64,000 bases of DNA from Rhizobium sp. AAP43. GTDB taxonomy: Bacteria > Pseudomonadota > Alphaproteobacteria > Rhizobiales > Rhizobiaceae. The stretch is taken from assembly GCF_001296045.1 (NCBI RefSeq), contig NZ_LJHS01000002.1, forward strand, positions 124,001-188,000, written 5' to 3'. The position numbers and the translations under genes were made by a program. Under the pieces are notes generated by a model. It saw only the letters and a program-made list of their open reading frames with translations. It did no database searches and was not told the origin of the DNA. Below are positions 16,778 to 26,002 of the stretch, in pieces. The first letter of the stretch is position 1. Every line of letters starts with the position of its first letter.

Positions 16778-18121
16778 TCAGGCGTCGCCGTCGGGCCTTT
16801 CGGCGGGCACAGCCAGCGTGGCCGATGCCGGCGAAACAACATCGCCGCCTGCCGGCTCGACCACTGGCGGAACGGGGCCCTGTTTCGCCTTACCGCGAGG
16901 CTTCGGCTCAGACCTCGACTTCTGGTCCGGCTTTGCCTTCTGTTCGACTGGCTTGGGGGCGACCTCGGCTTTCGTCCTGACTTTCGCCTCAGGAACGGCC
17001 GAATTCTTGGTTTCCATTTCGACCTCGGGCCGATGGTCGGGATCGCCCTTGACGGTGCGCCGACGTGCCGCTGCACGTTTGCGCGCAACGCGGACGCGCT
17101 TGATGCGGCGTGGATCGGCATCGAGAATGTGGAATTCGAAGCCCGGCAGGGCCTGTACAACCTCGCCGCGGGCTGGAATGCGGCCAAGGGCCGAGAAGAT
17201 CAAGCCGCCCAGAGTATCGACATCCTCGACACGATCCGTGACGTCGAAATCAGGTCCAATCGCCTCGGCTATTTCCTCAAGCTCAACGCGGGCATCAGCG
17301 ACGAACACATCGTCCGAGATCCGGCTGAACATGACTTCTTCGTCGTCATGCTCGTCATCGATGTCGCCGATGACCATTTCGACGATATCCTCATGACTGA
17401 CCAGGCCGTCCGTGCCGCCATATTCATCAATCACCAGCGCCATCTGGGTACGGGCTGCCTGCATGCGCCCCAGCAGATCTGAAGCGAGCATTGACGGCGG
17501 GACAAAGAGGATCGAGCGAATAATGCCAGCCTCTGCCACCGTCTTGTTGAGATCGATCCGGTCGAGGTCGAAATTCATCTTCGGCTTTGCCGACTTGTCG
17601 GCTGGCTTCTCGACTTCCACGCCCGCACCGACGCCGGCCTTGGGACGCCGACGGCTGCGAGCCTGCTTGGTGAGGAAGGACAGGAGGTCGCGGATATGAA
17701 CCATGCCGCGCGGGTCATCGAGTGTTTCCGCATAGACAGGCATGCGCGAACGGCCCGAAACCTCGAAGATCGTCATCAGTTCACCGATCGTCACGCTTTG
17801 ATCGACAGCTTCGATGTCGACGCGCGGGACCATGATATCCTCGACACGGACCTCGCGGAAACGGAGGATGTTGTGCAACATCGCCCGCTCATCCGGCGTA
17901 AAGGCATCGCCCAGATGCGCATCGGCATTCAGGGCAACCGCGAGATCCTCGCGGAGGCTGGTGCCAGATGACGGCCTCAGCATGCGGGCAAGTCTTGCCC
18001 AGAATGAATTGGTGCTTCGGGTCGAGCTTTCCGCTCGCGAAGGACTACTGCCCTCTTCGGAGGACGAGCCGTCTGACCCGTCTTTGGCCTCGGGGGCCGA
18101 TTTCGTCGCAAAGTCGCTCAT
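16778..18121 (-). CDS. corC: CorC/HlyC-type CBS-domain protein (YbeX-like)
   Basis: The 447-residue protein has two CBS domains (about 88-150 and 200-260), starting with RVEDIMVPRVDIEAVD, and a CorC_HlyC transporter-associated domain (about 285-365). It has no membrane domain. Its E. coli counterpart YbeX/CorC is linked to magnesium/cobalt homeostasis and ribosome maturation; rhizobial copies are often called hemolysins without proof. Two parts are unusual: a lysine/arginine-rich insertion between the CBS domains (about 155-185) and a tail of about 80 residues rich in K, P, A and E (about 366-447). It lies between ybeY and lnt, 12 bases after ybeY. Confidence 0.9.
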   Translation of the reverse strand: MSDFATKSAPEAKDGSDGSSSEEGSSPSRAESSTRSTNSFWARLARMLRPSSGTSLREDLAVALNADAHLGDAFTPDERAMLHNILRFREVRVEDIMVPRVDIEAVDQSVTIGELMTIFEVSGRSRMPVYAETLDDPRGMVHIRDLLSFLTKQARSRRRPKAGVGAGVEVEKPADKSAKPKMNFDLDRIDLNKTVAEAGIIRSILFVPPSMLASDLLGRMQAARTQMALVIDEYGGTDGLVSHEDIVEMVIGDIDDEHDDEEVMFSRISDDVFVADARVELEEIAEAIGPDFDVTDRVEDVDTLGGLIFSALGRIPARGEVVQALPGFEFHILDADPRRIKRVRVARKRAAARRRTVKGDPDHRPEVEMETKNSAVPEAKVRTKAEVAPKPVEQKAKPDQKSRSEPKPRGKAKQGPVPPVVEPAGGDVVSPASATLAVPAERPDGDA

Positions 18122-18133
18122 GGTTCCAAACTA

Positions 18134-18640
18134 TCAGATCGGGTCTTGGCCCGCATAGGGGTCAGATAGGCCAAGTGTCGCCAAAATGCGAGTCTCCAGC
18201 CCTTCCATTTCTTCCGCATCGTCGGTTTCGATGTGATCGTAGCCGAACAGATGCAGAAATCCGTGAACCAGCAAATGGTTCAAATGGTCGTCAAAGCTCT
18301 TTTCGAGATCGACCGCCTCCCGCTCGACCGTCTCGCGCGCGATGATGATGTCGCCGAGCATTGGCCCCGGCATGTCGCCGGGTGCGATCGGGAAAGCTGG
18401 AAAAGAGAGAACATTGGTCGGCTTGTCCTTGCCCCGCCATTCGGCGTTGATGCCACGAATGGTTTCATCGTCAGCAAAGACAAGAGATACTTCCGTTGGC
18501 TGTGCCGGAAAGGGCTGCTGTTCTTCGGAACGAAGCACATCTTCCGCTGCACCGAGGACGCGATTGGCCATCTGGTGAAGCGCGTCCTCGTCAGGCCAGC
18601 CGTCAACCTCGACGGCGATTTGTATATCCAGTTTGGTCAT
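18134..18640 (-). CDS. ybeY: Endoribonuclease YbeY (rRNA maturation factor)
   Basis: YbeY is a zinc metalloenzyme needed for 16S rRNA 3-prime maturation and ribosome quality control; the Sinorhizobium homologue also affects small-RNA regulation. The 168-residue protein has the metal motif HGFLHLFGYDH with H126, H130 and H136, and the upstream KPTNVLSFPAF. It is 18 bases downstream of phoH and 12 bases upstream of corC, in the order miaB-phoH-ybeY-corC-lnt shared with E. coli. Confidence 0.96.
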   Translation of the reverse strand: MTKLDIQIAVEVDGWPDEDALHQMANRVLGAAEDVLRSEEQQPFPAQPTEVSLVFADDETIRGINAEWRGKDKPTNVLSFPAFPIAPGDMPGPMLGDIIIARETVEREAVDLEKSFDDHLNHLLVHGFLHLFGYDHIETDDAEEMEGLETRILATLGLSDPYAGQDPI

Positions 18641-18658
18641 GTTCGTTTCGGCGACCGG

Positions 18659-19714
18659 TCAGGTCGCAGGCTGCTCGCTTTCGTCCGGAACCTTGTATTT
18701 CGCGTCATAGGCGCGAACGATGCGGCCCACCAGCGGATGGCGCACGACATCGGTGTCCTTGAAGCGGACCACAGAGATGCCCTCGACCTCCCTCAGGATC
18801 TGCAATGCCTCGACAAGGCCCGAGGTCACGCCACGCGGCAGGTCAACCTGGCTCGGATCCCCGGTAATGATCATCCGGCCGTTTTCGCCAAGACGAGTGA
18901 GGAACATCTTCATCTGCATGGACGTGGTGTTCTGCGCCTCATCGAGAATGATCGCCGCATTGGCGAGCGTTCGGCCACGCATGAAGGCCAGAGGCGCAAT
19001 TTCGATCACGCCGGCGGTGATTGCCCGCTCGACCTTGTCGCCCGGCATCATGTCATAGAGCGCGTCATAGAGGGGGCGCAGATAAGGATCGACCTTGTCC
19101 TTCATATCGCCGGGCAGGAAGCCAAGGCGTTCTCCGGCCTCAACGGCCGGACGGGTGAGCACGATACGATCGACCACACCACGCTCAAGAAGCTGCGCGG
19201 CCTGGGCGACGGCGAGATAAGTCTTGCCGGTACCGGCGGGGCCAACACCGAAGACAAGCTCTGACCGCTCGAGCGCCCGCATATAGGCGTCTTGCGTCGG
19301 CGTGCGCGCCGCGATGGTTTTCTTCCGGGTTGAAATCTGGGCCATGGTCAGCTTGGCCTTGCGCTCCATGGTCGGCAAGGACAGCTGATCGTCAGCGGCA
19401 ACCGCCATGCGGATAGCCCCTTCGACATCCGAGGCTTCAACCGAGCCGCCGCTCTGCAGGCGTGCATACAGGAAATCGAGCGCGCGGCGAGCCTGATTGG
19501 TGGCCAGGAGCTCACCGGAAATGGCGACAGAATTGCCGCGGGCGTGCGCCTCGACCTGCAGACGCTGCTCAAGCAGCTTCAAGTTCTGGTCGAACTGGCC
19601 AAAGAGTTCGCTGGCAAGCCGATTGTTCTCGAACGTCAAGATGAAGTGATTGGCGTCGGTCGCAGCTGTCCGGACATTGCGCGAAGGTGAGGAAACCACT
19701 TCTGTTGCGTTCAA
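18659..19714 (-). CDS. PhoH-like ATPase (YbeZ)
   Basis: The 351-residue protein has the PhoH P-loop domain in its C-terminal two thirds: Walker A GPAGTGKT (158-165), VLTRPAVEAGERLGFLPGD, Walker B IILDEAQNT and ITGDPSQVDLP. The N-terminal 130 residues hold the short KH-like part seen in YbeZ. It is thought to be an RNA-linked NTPase that partners YbeY. The start is a TTG at 19714, supported by AGGAG eight bases upstream; no ATG or GTG in frame gives a better N terminus. It lies 39 bases after miaB. Confidence 0.93.
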   Translation of the reverse strand: MNATEVVSSPSRNVRTAATDANHFILTFENNRLASELFGQFDQNLKLLEQRLQVEAHARGNSVAISGELLATNQARRALDFLYARLQSGGSVEASDVEGAIRMAVAADDQLSLPTMERKAKLTMAQISTRKKTIAARTPTQDAYMRALERSELVFGVGPAGTGKTYLAVAQAAQLLERGVVDRIVLTRPAVEAGERLGFLPGDMKDKVDPYLRPLYDALYDMMPGDKVERAITAGVIEIAPLAFMRGRTLANAAIILDEAQNTTSMQMKMFLTRLGENGRMIITGDPSQVDLPRGVTSGLVEALQILREVEGISVVRFKDTDVVRHPLVGRIVRAYDAKYKVPDESEQPAT

Positions 19715-19753
19715 GCGATCAGGCTCCTGTTGGATCAGGTTCAGGCCCTCACT

Positions 19754-21148
19754 CTAACCCTCTGCCACCTCGGCAAACAAGCTGTTTGGGCCGGCTGCGG
19801 TGATTCGTACCTGTATAATGTCACCGATTTGCGATGACATTGCATCAACATTCACAGATTGCAGCCAAGGCGACCGTCCGATCAACTGTCCCGGCATCCG
19901 CCCAGGCTTCTCCAGAAGGAGATCAATGGTGCGGCCGATCATCGACTGCATGAAGGCCTGTTGCTGTTCGAGCAGCAGCGCCTGAAGCCTTGCCAGTCGT
20001 TCAGTCTTCACGTCTTCGGCCACATGATCCGGTAGATCGGCGCCGGGCGTTCCGGGACGTGTCGAATACTTGAACGAATAGGCTTGCGCATAGTTCACCT
20101 CGCGCACGAGCTTCATCGTGTCCTCGAAATCCTCTTCCGTCTCGCCGGGGAAACCGACAATGAAATCGCCTGACAGCGCGATATCCGGCCGCACCGAACG
20201 GATACGCTCGATCAGGGCGACGTATTCGGAGGCCTTGTGGCGGCGGTTCATTGCTTTCAGGATCCGGTCCGAGCCCGATTGCACGGGCAGATGCAGATAG
20301 GGCATCAGCATTCGCAGGTCGCGATGCGCCTCGATCAGGCGGTCATCCATGTCGCGCGGGTGGCTGGTGGTGTAGCGTAGGCGGGCGAGGCCCGGAACTT
20401 CCGCGAGCTTGTAGAGGAGGTCGCCAAGGCCGATCGCCCTGCCCTTCTCGTCTTCACCATGCCAGGCATTGACGTTCTGGCCGAGCAGGGTCAGTTCGCG
20501 CACGCCGCTATCGACCAAACGCCGGGCTTCCGTCAGCAGCTGAGAAAGCGGACGGGAAACTTCAGAGCCGCGGGTATAGGGCACGACACAGAAGGTGCAA
20601 AACTTGTCGCAACCTTCCTGAACCGTCAGGAAGGCGGTAACCGAACGCGGCTTGCCGGTGACCTTGGTCGGATCCGGCAGGTGCTCGAACTTGTCTTCGA
20701 GTGCATATTCGGTATCGACCACGCGTTCACCACCGCGGGCCTTATGCAGGGCCTGCGGCAGGCGGTGGTAGGTCTGCGGGCCGATGACCACGTCGACGGC
20801 GGGTTCGCGGCGGGAGATTTCCTCGCCCTCTGCCTGGGCGACGCAGCCAGCGACGCCGATCATGAATTCCTTGCCTTCTGCCGCACGCGCTTTCTTGTGC
20901 TCGCGCAAACGGCCAAGGGCGGAATAGACCTTCTCTGCGGCCTTTTCGCGGATATGACAGGTGTTGAGCAGGACGAGATCAGCCTCTTCCATGACCTCGG
21001 TCGGGGCGTAGCCGTCCGCTGCCAAGGCATCGGCCATCCGGCCGCTGTCATAGACGTTCATCTGGCAGCCATAGGTCTTGATGAAGACCTTGCGCGTGTT
21101 GGCGCCCGGCGTCTGGGCTTCTGGAATGCTCACGGTGTCCTGGGTCAT
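19754..21148 (-). CDS. miaB: tRNA-2-methylthio-N6-dimethylallyladenosine synthase
   Basis: MiaB is a radical SAM enzyme that adds the methylthio group to i6A37 of tRNA. The 464-residue protein has the N-terminal UPF0004 cluster cysteines C28, C64 and C102, the radical SAM motif [10 protein letters not shown] with C180, C184 and C187, and a C-terminal TRAM domain (about 385-455). It begins with [16 protein letters not shown] after a short variable segment. It is followed by phoH in the same direction and is preceded by olsA at 67 bases, probably on one long transcript. Confidence 0.97.
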   Translation of the reverse strand: MTQDTVSIPEAQTPGANTRKVFIKTYGCQMNVYDSGRMADALAADGYAPTEVMEEADLVLLNTCHIREKAAEKVYSALGRLREHKKARAAEGKEFMIGVAGCVAQAEGEEISRREPAVDVVIGPQTYHRLPQALHKARGGERVVDTEYALEDKFEHLPDPTKVTGKPRSVTAFLTVQEGCDKFCTFCVVPYTRGSEVSRPLSQLLTEARRLVDSGVRELTLLGQNVNAWHGEDEKGRAIGLGDLLYKLAEVPGLARLRYTTSHPRDMDDRLIEAHRDLRMLMPYLHLPVQSGSDRILKAMNRRHKASEYVALIERIRSVRPDIALSGDFIVGFPGETEEDFEDTMKLVREVNYAQAYSFKYSTRPGTPGADLPDHVAEDVKTERLARLQALLLEQQQAFMQSMIGRTIDLLLEKPGRMPGQLIGRSPWLQSVNVDAMSSQIGDIIQVRITAAGPNSLFAEVAEG

Positions 21149-21215
21149 GCGGCGCTATTTAGTGCTTTTCGCCTTGCGGTTAAACCGAAAAAATCAGGAC
21201 TCTCGTAGCAAAGGT

Positions 21216-22016
21216 CTAGCGGCGCTTGAAGCGGCCTCGCAGATGGGCGAGCAGCATGCCTCGCAACTGGCTCTCGGTCTGCAGTGTGAGGGCCTTGCGA
21301 CTTTCACCCCGGCGAAAATCGATGGTCTCGCCGAAGGTCACGTCGACATCCAGGGCGCCGGCCCGCAACACGCCGATCAGGTGGGGCAAAAGGCCCACAT
21401 CACCGGGCCAGCCGGCGATTGGTCGATGATATCGACCGAGCGGCAGACCTTGCACGCGGGTATAAGCAATGGCAACCGGCTGGACATGGACAACACCATC
21501 GCCCTCCTTCGGGAGGGCCGCAGCCGCAGCCCCGAACAACGATGATTTGAGCCCTAGTATGCGATTGCCGTCCGATGTTGTTCCCTCGGGGAACAGGACG
21601 ATGATTTCTCCATCGGCCATACGAGCGGCAATCTCATTGACCTGTTCGCCGGTGCGGCGCTTTTCCTCACGCACGACGAAGATCGTCTTTTGCAGGCGCG
21701 CCAGCGCGCCAAATACCGGCCAGCCGGCAACCTCCGTCTTGGCGATAAAGGCCACATCCGCCAGCGAACCAAGCACCAGGATATCTTTCCAGGACGCATG
21801 GTTGGCCGCGACCATAAGGGGCCGGCGGCGGTCAAGTGTTCCGTGGGGAATGACGCGAATGGCGAGCGCGTAAAGCGCGAAGCGATGCCAAAGGCGTGGA
21901 AGCCGGCGGCGCAGCGGCCAATCGAATTTCAAGGCAAGCAATTGGACCGGGACAAGCAGTGCCGTCAAAAATACAAGAAGCGACAGGAGGACGGTGACAC
22001 GCACCCAGTTGATCAA
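21216..22016 (-). CDS. olsA: 1-acyl-glycerol-3-phosphate / lyso-ornithine lipid O-acyltransferase
   Basis: This PlsC-family acyltransferase of 266 residues has an N-terminal membrane segment (about 5-28), the catalytic HxxxxD in NHASWKDIL (H73, D78) and the acyl-acceptor motif LFPEGTTSDG (141-150). In Sinorhizobium, OlsA in this neighbourhood acylates lyso-ornithine lipid; olsB, which makes that intermediate, is in this window at 37.8 kb. That makes OlsA the best call, with general PlsC activity as the alternative. The start is a TTG closely preceded by GAGGG; the in-frame GTG five codons later is possible. It sits between the Fur-family gene and miaB. Confidence 0.85.
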   Translation of the reverse strand: MINWVRVTVLLSLLVFLTALLVPVQLLALKFDWPLRRRLPRLWHRFALYALAIRVIPHGTLDRRRPLMVAANHASWKDILVLGSLADVAFIAKTEVAGWPVFGALARLQKTIFVVREEKRRTGEQVNEIAARMADGEIIVLFPEGTTSDGNRILGLKSSLFGAAAAALPKEGDGVVHVQPVAIAYTRVQGLPLGRYHRPIAGWPGDVGLLPHLIGVLRAGALDVDVTFGETIDFRRGESRKALTLQTESQLRGMLLAHLRGRFKRR

Positions 22017-22046
22017 AACGCCCTCACCATCAGGTCGGCCATGATG

Positions 22047-22475
22047 TCACTGCTCATCCTTGGAGAGCGCGATCCCGTAAAGTTCCAAACGGTGCCCGAC
22101 GAGGCGGAAACCATGTTCGCGGGCGATACGCTCTTGCAAGGCTTCAATTTCCGGCGAGTGAAATTCCACCACCGTACCGTTCTTGACGTCGATGAGATGG
22201 TCGTGGTGCTCTTCCGGTACCGTTTCATAGCGTGAGCGGCCGTCACGGAAGTCGTGACGCTCGATGATACCGGCATCTTCGAACAGCTTCACCGTGCGAT
22301 AAACGGTCGAAATCGAGATCTTGGCGTCGACGCGTGAGGAGCGGCGATACAATTCCTCGACATCGGGATGATCGTCCGAATCTTCGAGAATGCGTGCGAT
22401 CACACGACGCTGCTCGGTCATCCGCATGCCGCGTTCGGCGCACAGCACTTCCAGCGATTTCAAGGCGTCTTTCAT
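22047..22475 (-). CDS. fur: Fur-family metalloregulator (Fur/Mur type)
   Basis: The 142-residue protein has a winged helix (CAERGMRMTEQRRVIARIL and KISISTVYRTVKLFEDAGII) and a dimerisation/metal domain with HHDHLI and EFHSPEIEALQ. There is no CxxC pair, so the structural zinc site of E. coli Fur is absent, as in other alphaproteobacterial Fur/Mur proteins. In rhizobia such proteins often respond to manganese (Mur) rather than acting as the main iron regulator; which applies here is not decided by sequence. The ATG at 22475 gives the family N terminus. No manganese or iron transporter is adjacent; olsA follows by 30 bases. Confidence 0.85.
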   Translation of the reverse strand: MKDALKSLEVLCAERGMRMTEQRRVIARILEDSDDHPDVEELYRRSSRVDAKISISTVYRTVKLFEDAGIIERHDFRDGRSRYETVPEEHHDHLIDVKNGTVVEFHSPEIEALQERIAREHGFRLVGHRLELYGIALSKDEQ

Positions 22476-22519
22476 TCGTTCAGCATATCCGCATATCGTC
22501 GCTTCGTCCAACCGACCGG

Positions 22520-23017
22520 TTAGCGAAGATCGCGTCGCATGACAAGCGCTGAGGACCGGCGGCCATTTTCGTCGGTATAATAGGCCGGACGTTCGCCGGC
22601 TTTTTCGAAGCCCAGCTTGCGATAGAGACCAAGGGCTGCGGTATTGCCGTCATCAACTTCGAGGAACATGGCCTCGCCGCCGCGATTGCGGGCTTCCCGC
22701 ATACCAGCCTGCATCAACCGCCAACCAAGTCCATAGCGACCATAATTCTCGGCAACAGCGATCGTCAGGATTTCCGCCTCGCCTGCCACTTCGCGCGAAA
22801 GTACGAAACCGGCGAGCGGCGCTTTGAAGATCAGCGTATTCGTCTGCCATGCGGCAAAGCCAAACGTATTCGGCTGGAGGAGGAGGCTCAAGAATTCGCC
22901 GTCGCCCCAGGCACGCGGAAAACGCTGTCCATGAAGTTCGGCGACAGAGCGGCAATGGTCGGAGACCATGGGGACGATTTCAAATTCGGGCTGTCGGCTA
23001 AATAGGCTCTCGCGCAT
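22520..23017 (-). CDS. rimI: Ribosomal-protein-alanine N-acetyltransferase (GNAT)
   Basis: RimI-type GNAT enzymes acetylate the N terminus of ribosomal protein S18 and related substrates. The 165-residue protein has an acetyl-CoA loop around YGRYGLGWRLM (92-102) and the RimI-like FLEVDDGNTAALGLYRKLGF (118-137), then PAYYTDENG. The ATG at 23017 is one base after the tsaB stop, so it is coupled to tsaB; the long upstream open frame is antisense-like sequence inside tsaB. A tsaB-rimI pair is common in bacteria, which supports the name. Confidence 0.9.
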   Translation of the reverse strand: MRESLFSRQPEFEIVPMVSDHCRSVAELHGQRFPRAWGDGEFLSLLLQPNTFGFAAWQTNTLIFKAPLAGFVLSREVAGEAEILTIAVAENYGRYGLGWRLMQAGMREARNRGGEAMFLEVDDGNTAALGLYRKLGFEKAGERPAYYTDENGRRSSALVMRRDLR

Positions 23018-23018
23018 C

Positions 23019-23666
23019 TCATGCTCTCGCAACTGCAAAGCCCGTCTGCGGTTTCGCATCGGGTCCACGCAGATAAAGCGGCTTGGCCTTGCCCTGAGCT
23101 TTCGCCTCTGCAGCAAGCTGCGCGACAATCGCGATCGGATAATGATCCGGCGAGGTCTCAGCCTCCGGATCAACCAGCAGAGAGGCCGCCGAACCGACGG
23201 TTATCAGTCCCGGCGCTTTTGCCAGGACCAGGTAATCTTCCAAAGTCACGAGCGCCGGCTCGTCGGAAGGCTGCCCTTGGCGGAAGGCCTGAACATAGAC
23301 TTCGTCACGATGGGCATTGATCGCGGCGAGGACGGTTTCATCACTTGGGGGTGCCGCGTGTGCAAGAACGGCAAGCGTGTTCACGCCGACACATTCGACG
23401 CCAAGCGCCAGTGCCAGACCACGAGCCGCGGCTACGCCCACCCTTATGCCCGTGAAGGAGCCTGGGCCGACAGTCACGCCGATCCGGCCAATGGCATCCA
23501 TTTCGAGGCCGGCCGCATCCAGGGCCTCATCGATCATGGCCATCAGCCGCTCGGCATGCCCCCGACCGATTGTCTCGCTGACGCTGGCCAGAAGTGTGCA
23601 TGCGTCCGTGTCATAAACGGCTGCCGCGCAATCCACACCCGCTGTGTCGATCGCCAGAACGATCAT
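23019..23666 (-). CDS. tsaB: tRNA threonylcarbamoyladenosine biosynthesis protein TsaB
   Basis: TsaB (YeaZ) is the scaffold partner of TsaD in forming t6A37 of tRNA. The 215-residue protein has the ASKHA-fold N terminus IVLAIDTAGVDCAAAV and the family motif VGPGSFTGIRVG (66-77), followed by ARGLALAL. It lacks the metal-binding histidines of TsaD, as expected. It is immediately followed by rimI and preceded by the Nfu gene at 45 bases. Confidence 0.95.
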   Translation of the reverse strand: MIVLAIDTAGVDCAAAVYDTDACTLLASVSETIGRGHAERLMAMIDEALDAAGLEMDAIGRIGVTVGPGSFTGIRVGVAAARGLALALGVECVGVNTLAVLAHAAPPSDETVLAAINAHRDEVYVQAFRQGQPSDEPALVTLEDYLVLAKAPGLITVGSAASLLVDPEAETSPDHYPIAIVAQLAAEAKAQGKAKPLYLRGPDAKPQTGFAVARA

Positions 23667-23711
23667 GCTATCCCCTGCTCTTGGCCCGTCGCATCTGCTC
23701 CCTTTTGGGTC

Positions 23712-24275
23712 TCAGACGGCTTCGACTTCCTGAACTTCCGGCACAAAATGACGCAGAAGGTTCTGCACGCCGTGCTTCAGCGTTGCCGTCGACGACGGGC
23801 AACCGGCACAGGAGCCCTTCATGTTGAGGAACACCTTGCCGTCCTTGAAGCCGCGGAAGGTGATGTCGCCACCGTCCTGGGCAACGGCCGGGCGAACCCG
23901 CGTTTCAAGCAGTTCCTTGATCGTCGCGACGATGGTTTCATCACCGGCGTCAAAGAACTCTTCATCGCTATCAGTTTGGGCAGACGAAGATGCAGAGCCC
24001 ATGACCGGCGCGCCGCTCATGAAATGCTCCATGATGGTGCCGAGAATGGCGGGCTTGAGGTGCTGCCATTCAGGACCGTCTTTGGTGACGGTAACGAAAT
24101 CATACCCGAAGAAGACGCCGGTGACGCCGGGGATTGCAAAAATGCGCGAAGCCAGTGGCGAGGCGCCGGCGCTTTCGACGTCGCGGAATTCTGCCGTGCC
24201 GGTGTCCATGACGACCTTGCCGGGCAGGAATTTCAGGGTCGCCGGATTGGGGGTGGCTTCGGTCTGGATGAACAT
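23712..24275 (-). CDS. Nfu-type iron-sulfur cluster scaffold protein
   Basis: The 187-residue protein has an N-terminal Nfu_N domain (about 1-90, starting MFIQTEATPNPATLKFLPG) and a C-terminal NifU-like domain (about 112-187) with the cluster-binding CAGC at C156-C159 in KGSCAGCPSS. It is the NFU1/NfuA-like carrier of 4Fe-4S clusters, not the nitrogen-fixation NifU, which has additional domains. The ATG at 24275 is the family start. It could supply clusters for the radical SAM enzymes MiaB and HemW encoded in this window; that link is inferred. Confidence 0.93.
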   Translation of the reverse strand: MFIQTEATPNPATLKFLPGKVVMDTGTAEFRDVESAGASPLASRIFAIPGVTGVFFGYDFVTVTKDGPEWQHLKPAILGTIMEHFMSGAPVMGSASSSAQTDSDEEFFDAGDETIVATIKELLETRVRPAVAQDGGDITFRGFKDGKVFLNMKGSCAGCPSSTATLKHGVQNLLRHFVPEVQEVEAV

Positions 24276-24373
24276 GGTGGCCTCCGCGGGTGAAACGCCG
24301 CTCAAATTTAGAATATTTCCAAAATAGTCGCTTCCTCGTCACTATTCAAGACAAGGAGCCTCAGGCAGTCGAC

Positions 24374-24865
24374 TTAGCACAGGGCGTCGATTTCTTCATT
24401 TGTCAGCGTGTCCGGCAGGACCGTGACCGGGATCGGGAAGGCTGCCCCCCGCCCGGCGATCATCGAGACCAGCGGGCCGGGACCTTCCTTGGTCGAGCCG
24501 GCGGCCAGAACGAGGATCGCAATATCGCGATCGTCCTCGATCAGCGTGTTGATCTCGCTGAAGGCACTGCCCTCACGGATCACGATTTCCGGCTCGACGC
24601 CTATGGTCTCGCGGACCGTCTGTGCGGCCTTGGCCATGATCGCTTCGGCCTCTTCGCGCGCTTCCGCCCGCATGATCTCCTCAACGCCGAGCCATTGCTG
24701 GAAATCGCCTTCCGGGATCACGTAGATCAGGACCAGGCCACCATTCGAATTCTTGGCGCGTCGCCCGGCATAGTGCACGGCGCGGGAGCATTCCGGGGTG
24801 TTGTCGATCACCGCCATGAACTTGCGGCGATGACCTTCAAGACGTGACAGACGCGTTGAAACCAT
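24374..24865 (-). CDS. Universal stress protein (UspA family)
   Basis: The 163-residue protein has a single Usp domain: KFMAVIDNTPECSRAVHYAG at the N-terminal strand and LVLAAGSTKEGPGPLVSMIAG, where the ATP-binding G-2x-G-9x-G(S/T) is only partly recognisable. Role in stress tolerance is by family only. It stands between trpS (72 bases upstream) and the Nfu gene on the same strand. Confidence 0.9.
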   Translation of the reverse strand: MVSTRLSRLEGHRRKFMAVIDNTPECSRAVHYAGRRAKNSNGGLVLIYVIPEGDFQQWLGVEEIMRAEAREEAEAIMAKAAQTVRETIGVEPEIVIREGSAFSEINTLIEDDRDIAILVLAAGSTKEGPGPLVSMIAGRGAAFPIPVTVLPDTLTNEEIDALC

Positions 24866-24937
24866 GCATAGCTCCGCAGCCGGACTGAGATCGAATGACG
24901 CATGCAGGTTCCGGACGGACCCACATGCGCCGAGACC

Positions 24938-26002
24938 TTATCGCACGAATCCGATGATGTCGCGGACTTCGTTCATGGTCTTTTCAGCCCGTGCCCTTGC
25001 CCGCTCGCCACCATCGCGCAGGACGGCATCGATGTGGGCAGGGTCTTCCATAAGGCGGCGCATCTCAGCGTTGATTGGCGCCAGAACCTCGACGGCAAGA
25101 TCGATCAGCGCCGGCTTGAAGACGGAGAACTGCTGTCCGCCGAATTCGGCAAGCACGTCCGCCTTGGACCTGTCGGCAAGCGCGGCAAAGATGCCAACGA
25201 GATTGTCAGCTTCGGGACGGCCTTTCAGGCCTTCCGCCTCGCTCGGCAGCGCATCCGGATCGGTCTTTGCCTTGCGGATCTTCTTCGAGATCGCCTCCTG
25301 ATCATCCATCAAATTGATGCGCGAGAGATCCGACGGATCGGACTTCGACATCTTCTTTGTGCCGTCCTTGAGGCTCATCACGCGCGGCGCCGGACCATCG
25401 ATCAGGGGCTCGACCATCGGAAAATAGGCATGCACCGGTTCTTCACCCACGGTGATATCGACACCGAGGCCGGTCGGCATGATCTTTTCCCTGAAGTCCA
25501 GATTGAACTTCATGGCGATGTCGCGGGCGAGTTCGAGATGCTGCTTCTGATCCTCTCCCACCGGCACATGTGTCGCACGGTAAACCAGGATGTCGGCTGC
25601 CATCAGGCTCGGATAGGCGTAAAGGCCGAGCGAGGCCTGTTCGCGGTCCTTGCCGGCCTTATCCTTGAACTGCGTCATACGGTTCATCCAACCGATGCGG
25701 GCGACGCAATTGAAGATCCAAGCCAGTTCCGCATGCTGCGGCACCTGAGACTGGTTGAAGACGATGTGCTTCTTCGGATCGATGCCAGCAGCCAAGAAGG
25801 CCGCAGTGATCGAACGGATCTGGGTCGTCATGTCCTCGTGGACGAGTTGGGCCGTCAGCGCATGCAGGTCGACGACGCAATAGATGCAGTCGTTGTTTTC
25901 CTGGAGCGCGACAAACTTGCGGATCGCACCGAGGTAATTGCCGAGATGGAGATTGCCGGTGGGCTGAACGCCGGAGAATACCAGCGGCTTGAACTCAGTC
26001 AT
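24938..26002 (-). CDS. trpS: Tryptophanyl-tRNA synthetase
   Basis: This is a class I aminoacyl-tRNA synthetase of 354 residues charging tRNA-Trp. It shows [19 protein letters not shown] with the HIGH-like HLGN (19-22), the [22 protein letters not shown] region, and KMSKS at 217-221. The ATG at 26002 starts [13 protein letters not shown]; four codons upstream is a weaker alternative. The C-terminal half of the protein is the normal anticodon-binding bundle. It is the first gene of the minus-strand block running to trmB. Confidence 0.97.
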   Translation of the reverse strand: MTEFKPLVFSGVQPTGNLHLGNYLGAIRKFVALQENNDCIYCVVDLHALTAQLVHEDMTTQIRSITAAFLAAGIDPKKHIVFNQSQVPQHAELAWIFNCVARIGWMNRMTQFKDKAGKDREQASLGLYAYPSLMAADILVYRATHVPVGEDQKQHLELARDIAMKFNLDFREKIMPTGLGVDITVGEEPVHAYFPMVEPLIDGPAPRVMSLKDGTKKMSKSDPSDLSRINLMDDQEAISKKIRKAKTDPDALPSEAEGLKGRPEADNLVGIFAALADRSKADVLAEFGGQQFSVFKPALIDLAVEVLAPINAEMRRLMEDPAHIDAVLRDGGERARARAEKTMNEVRDIIGFVR

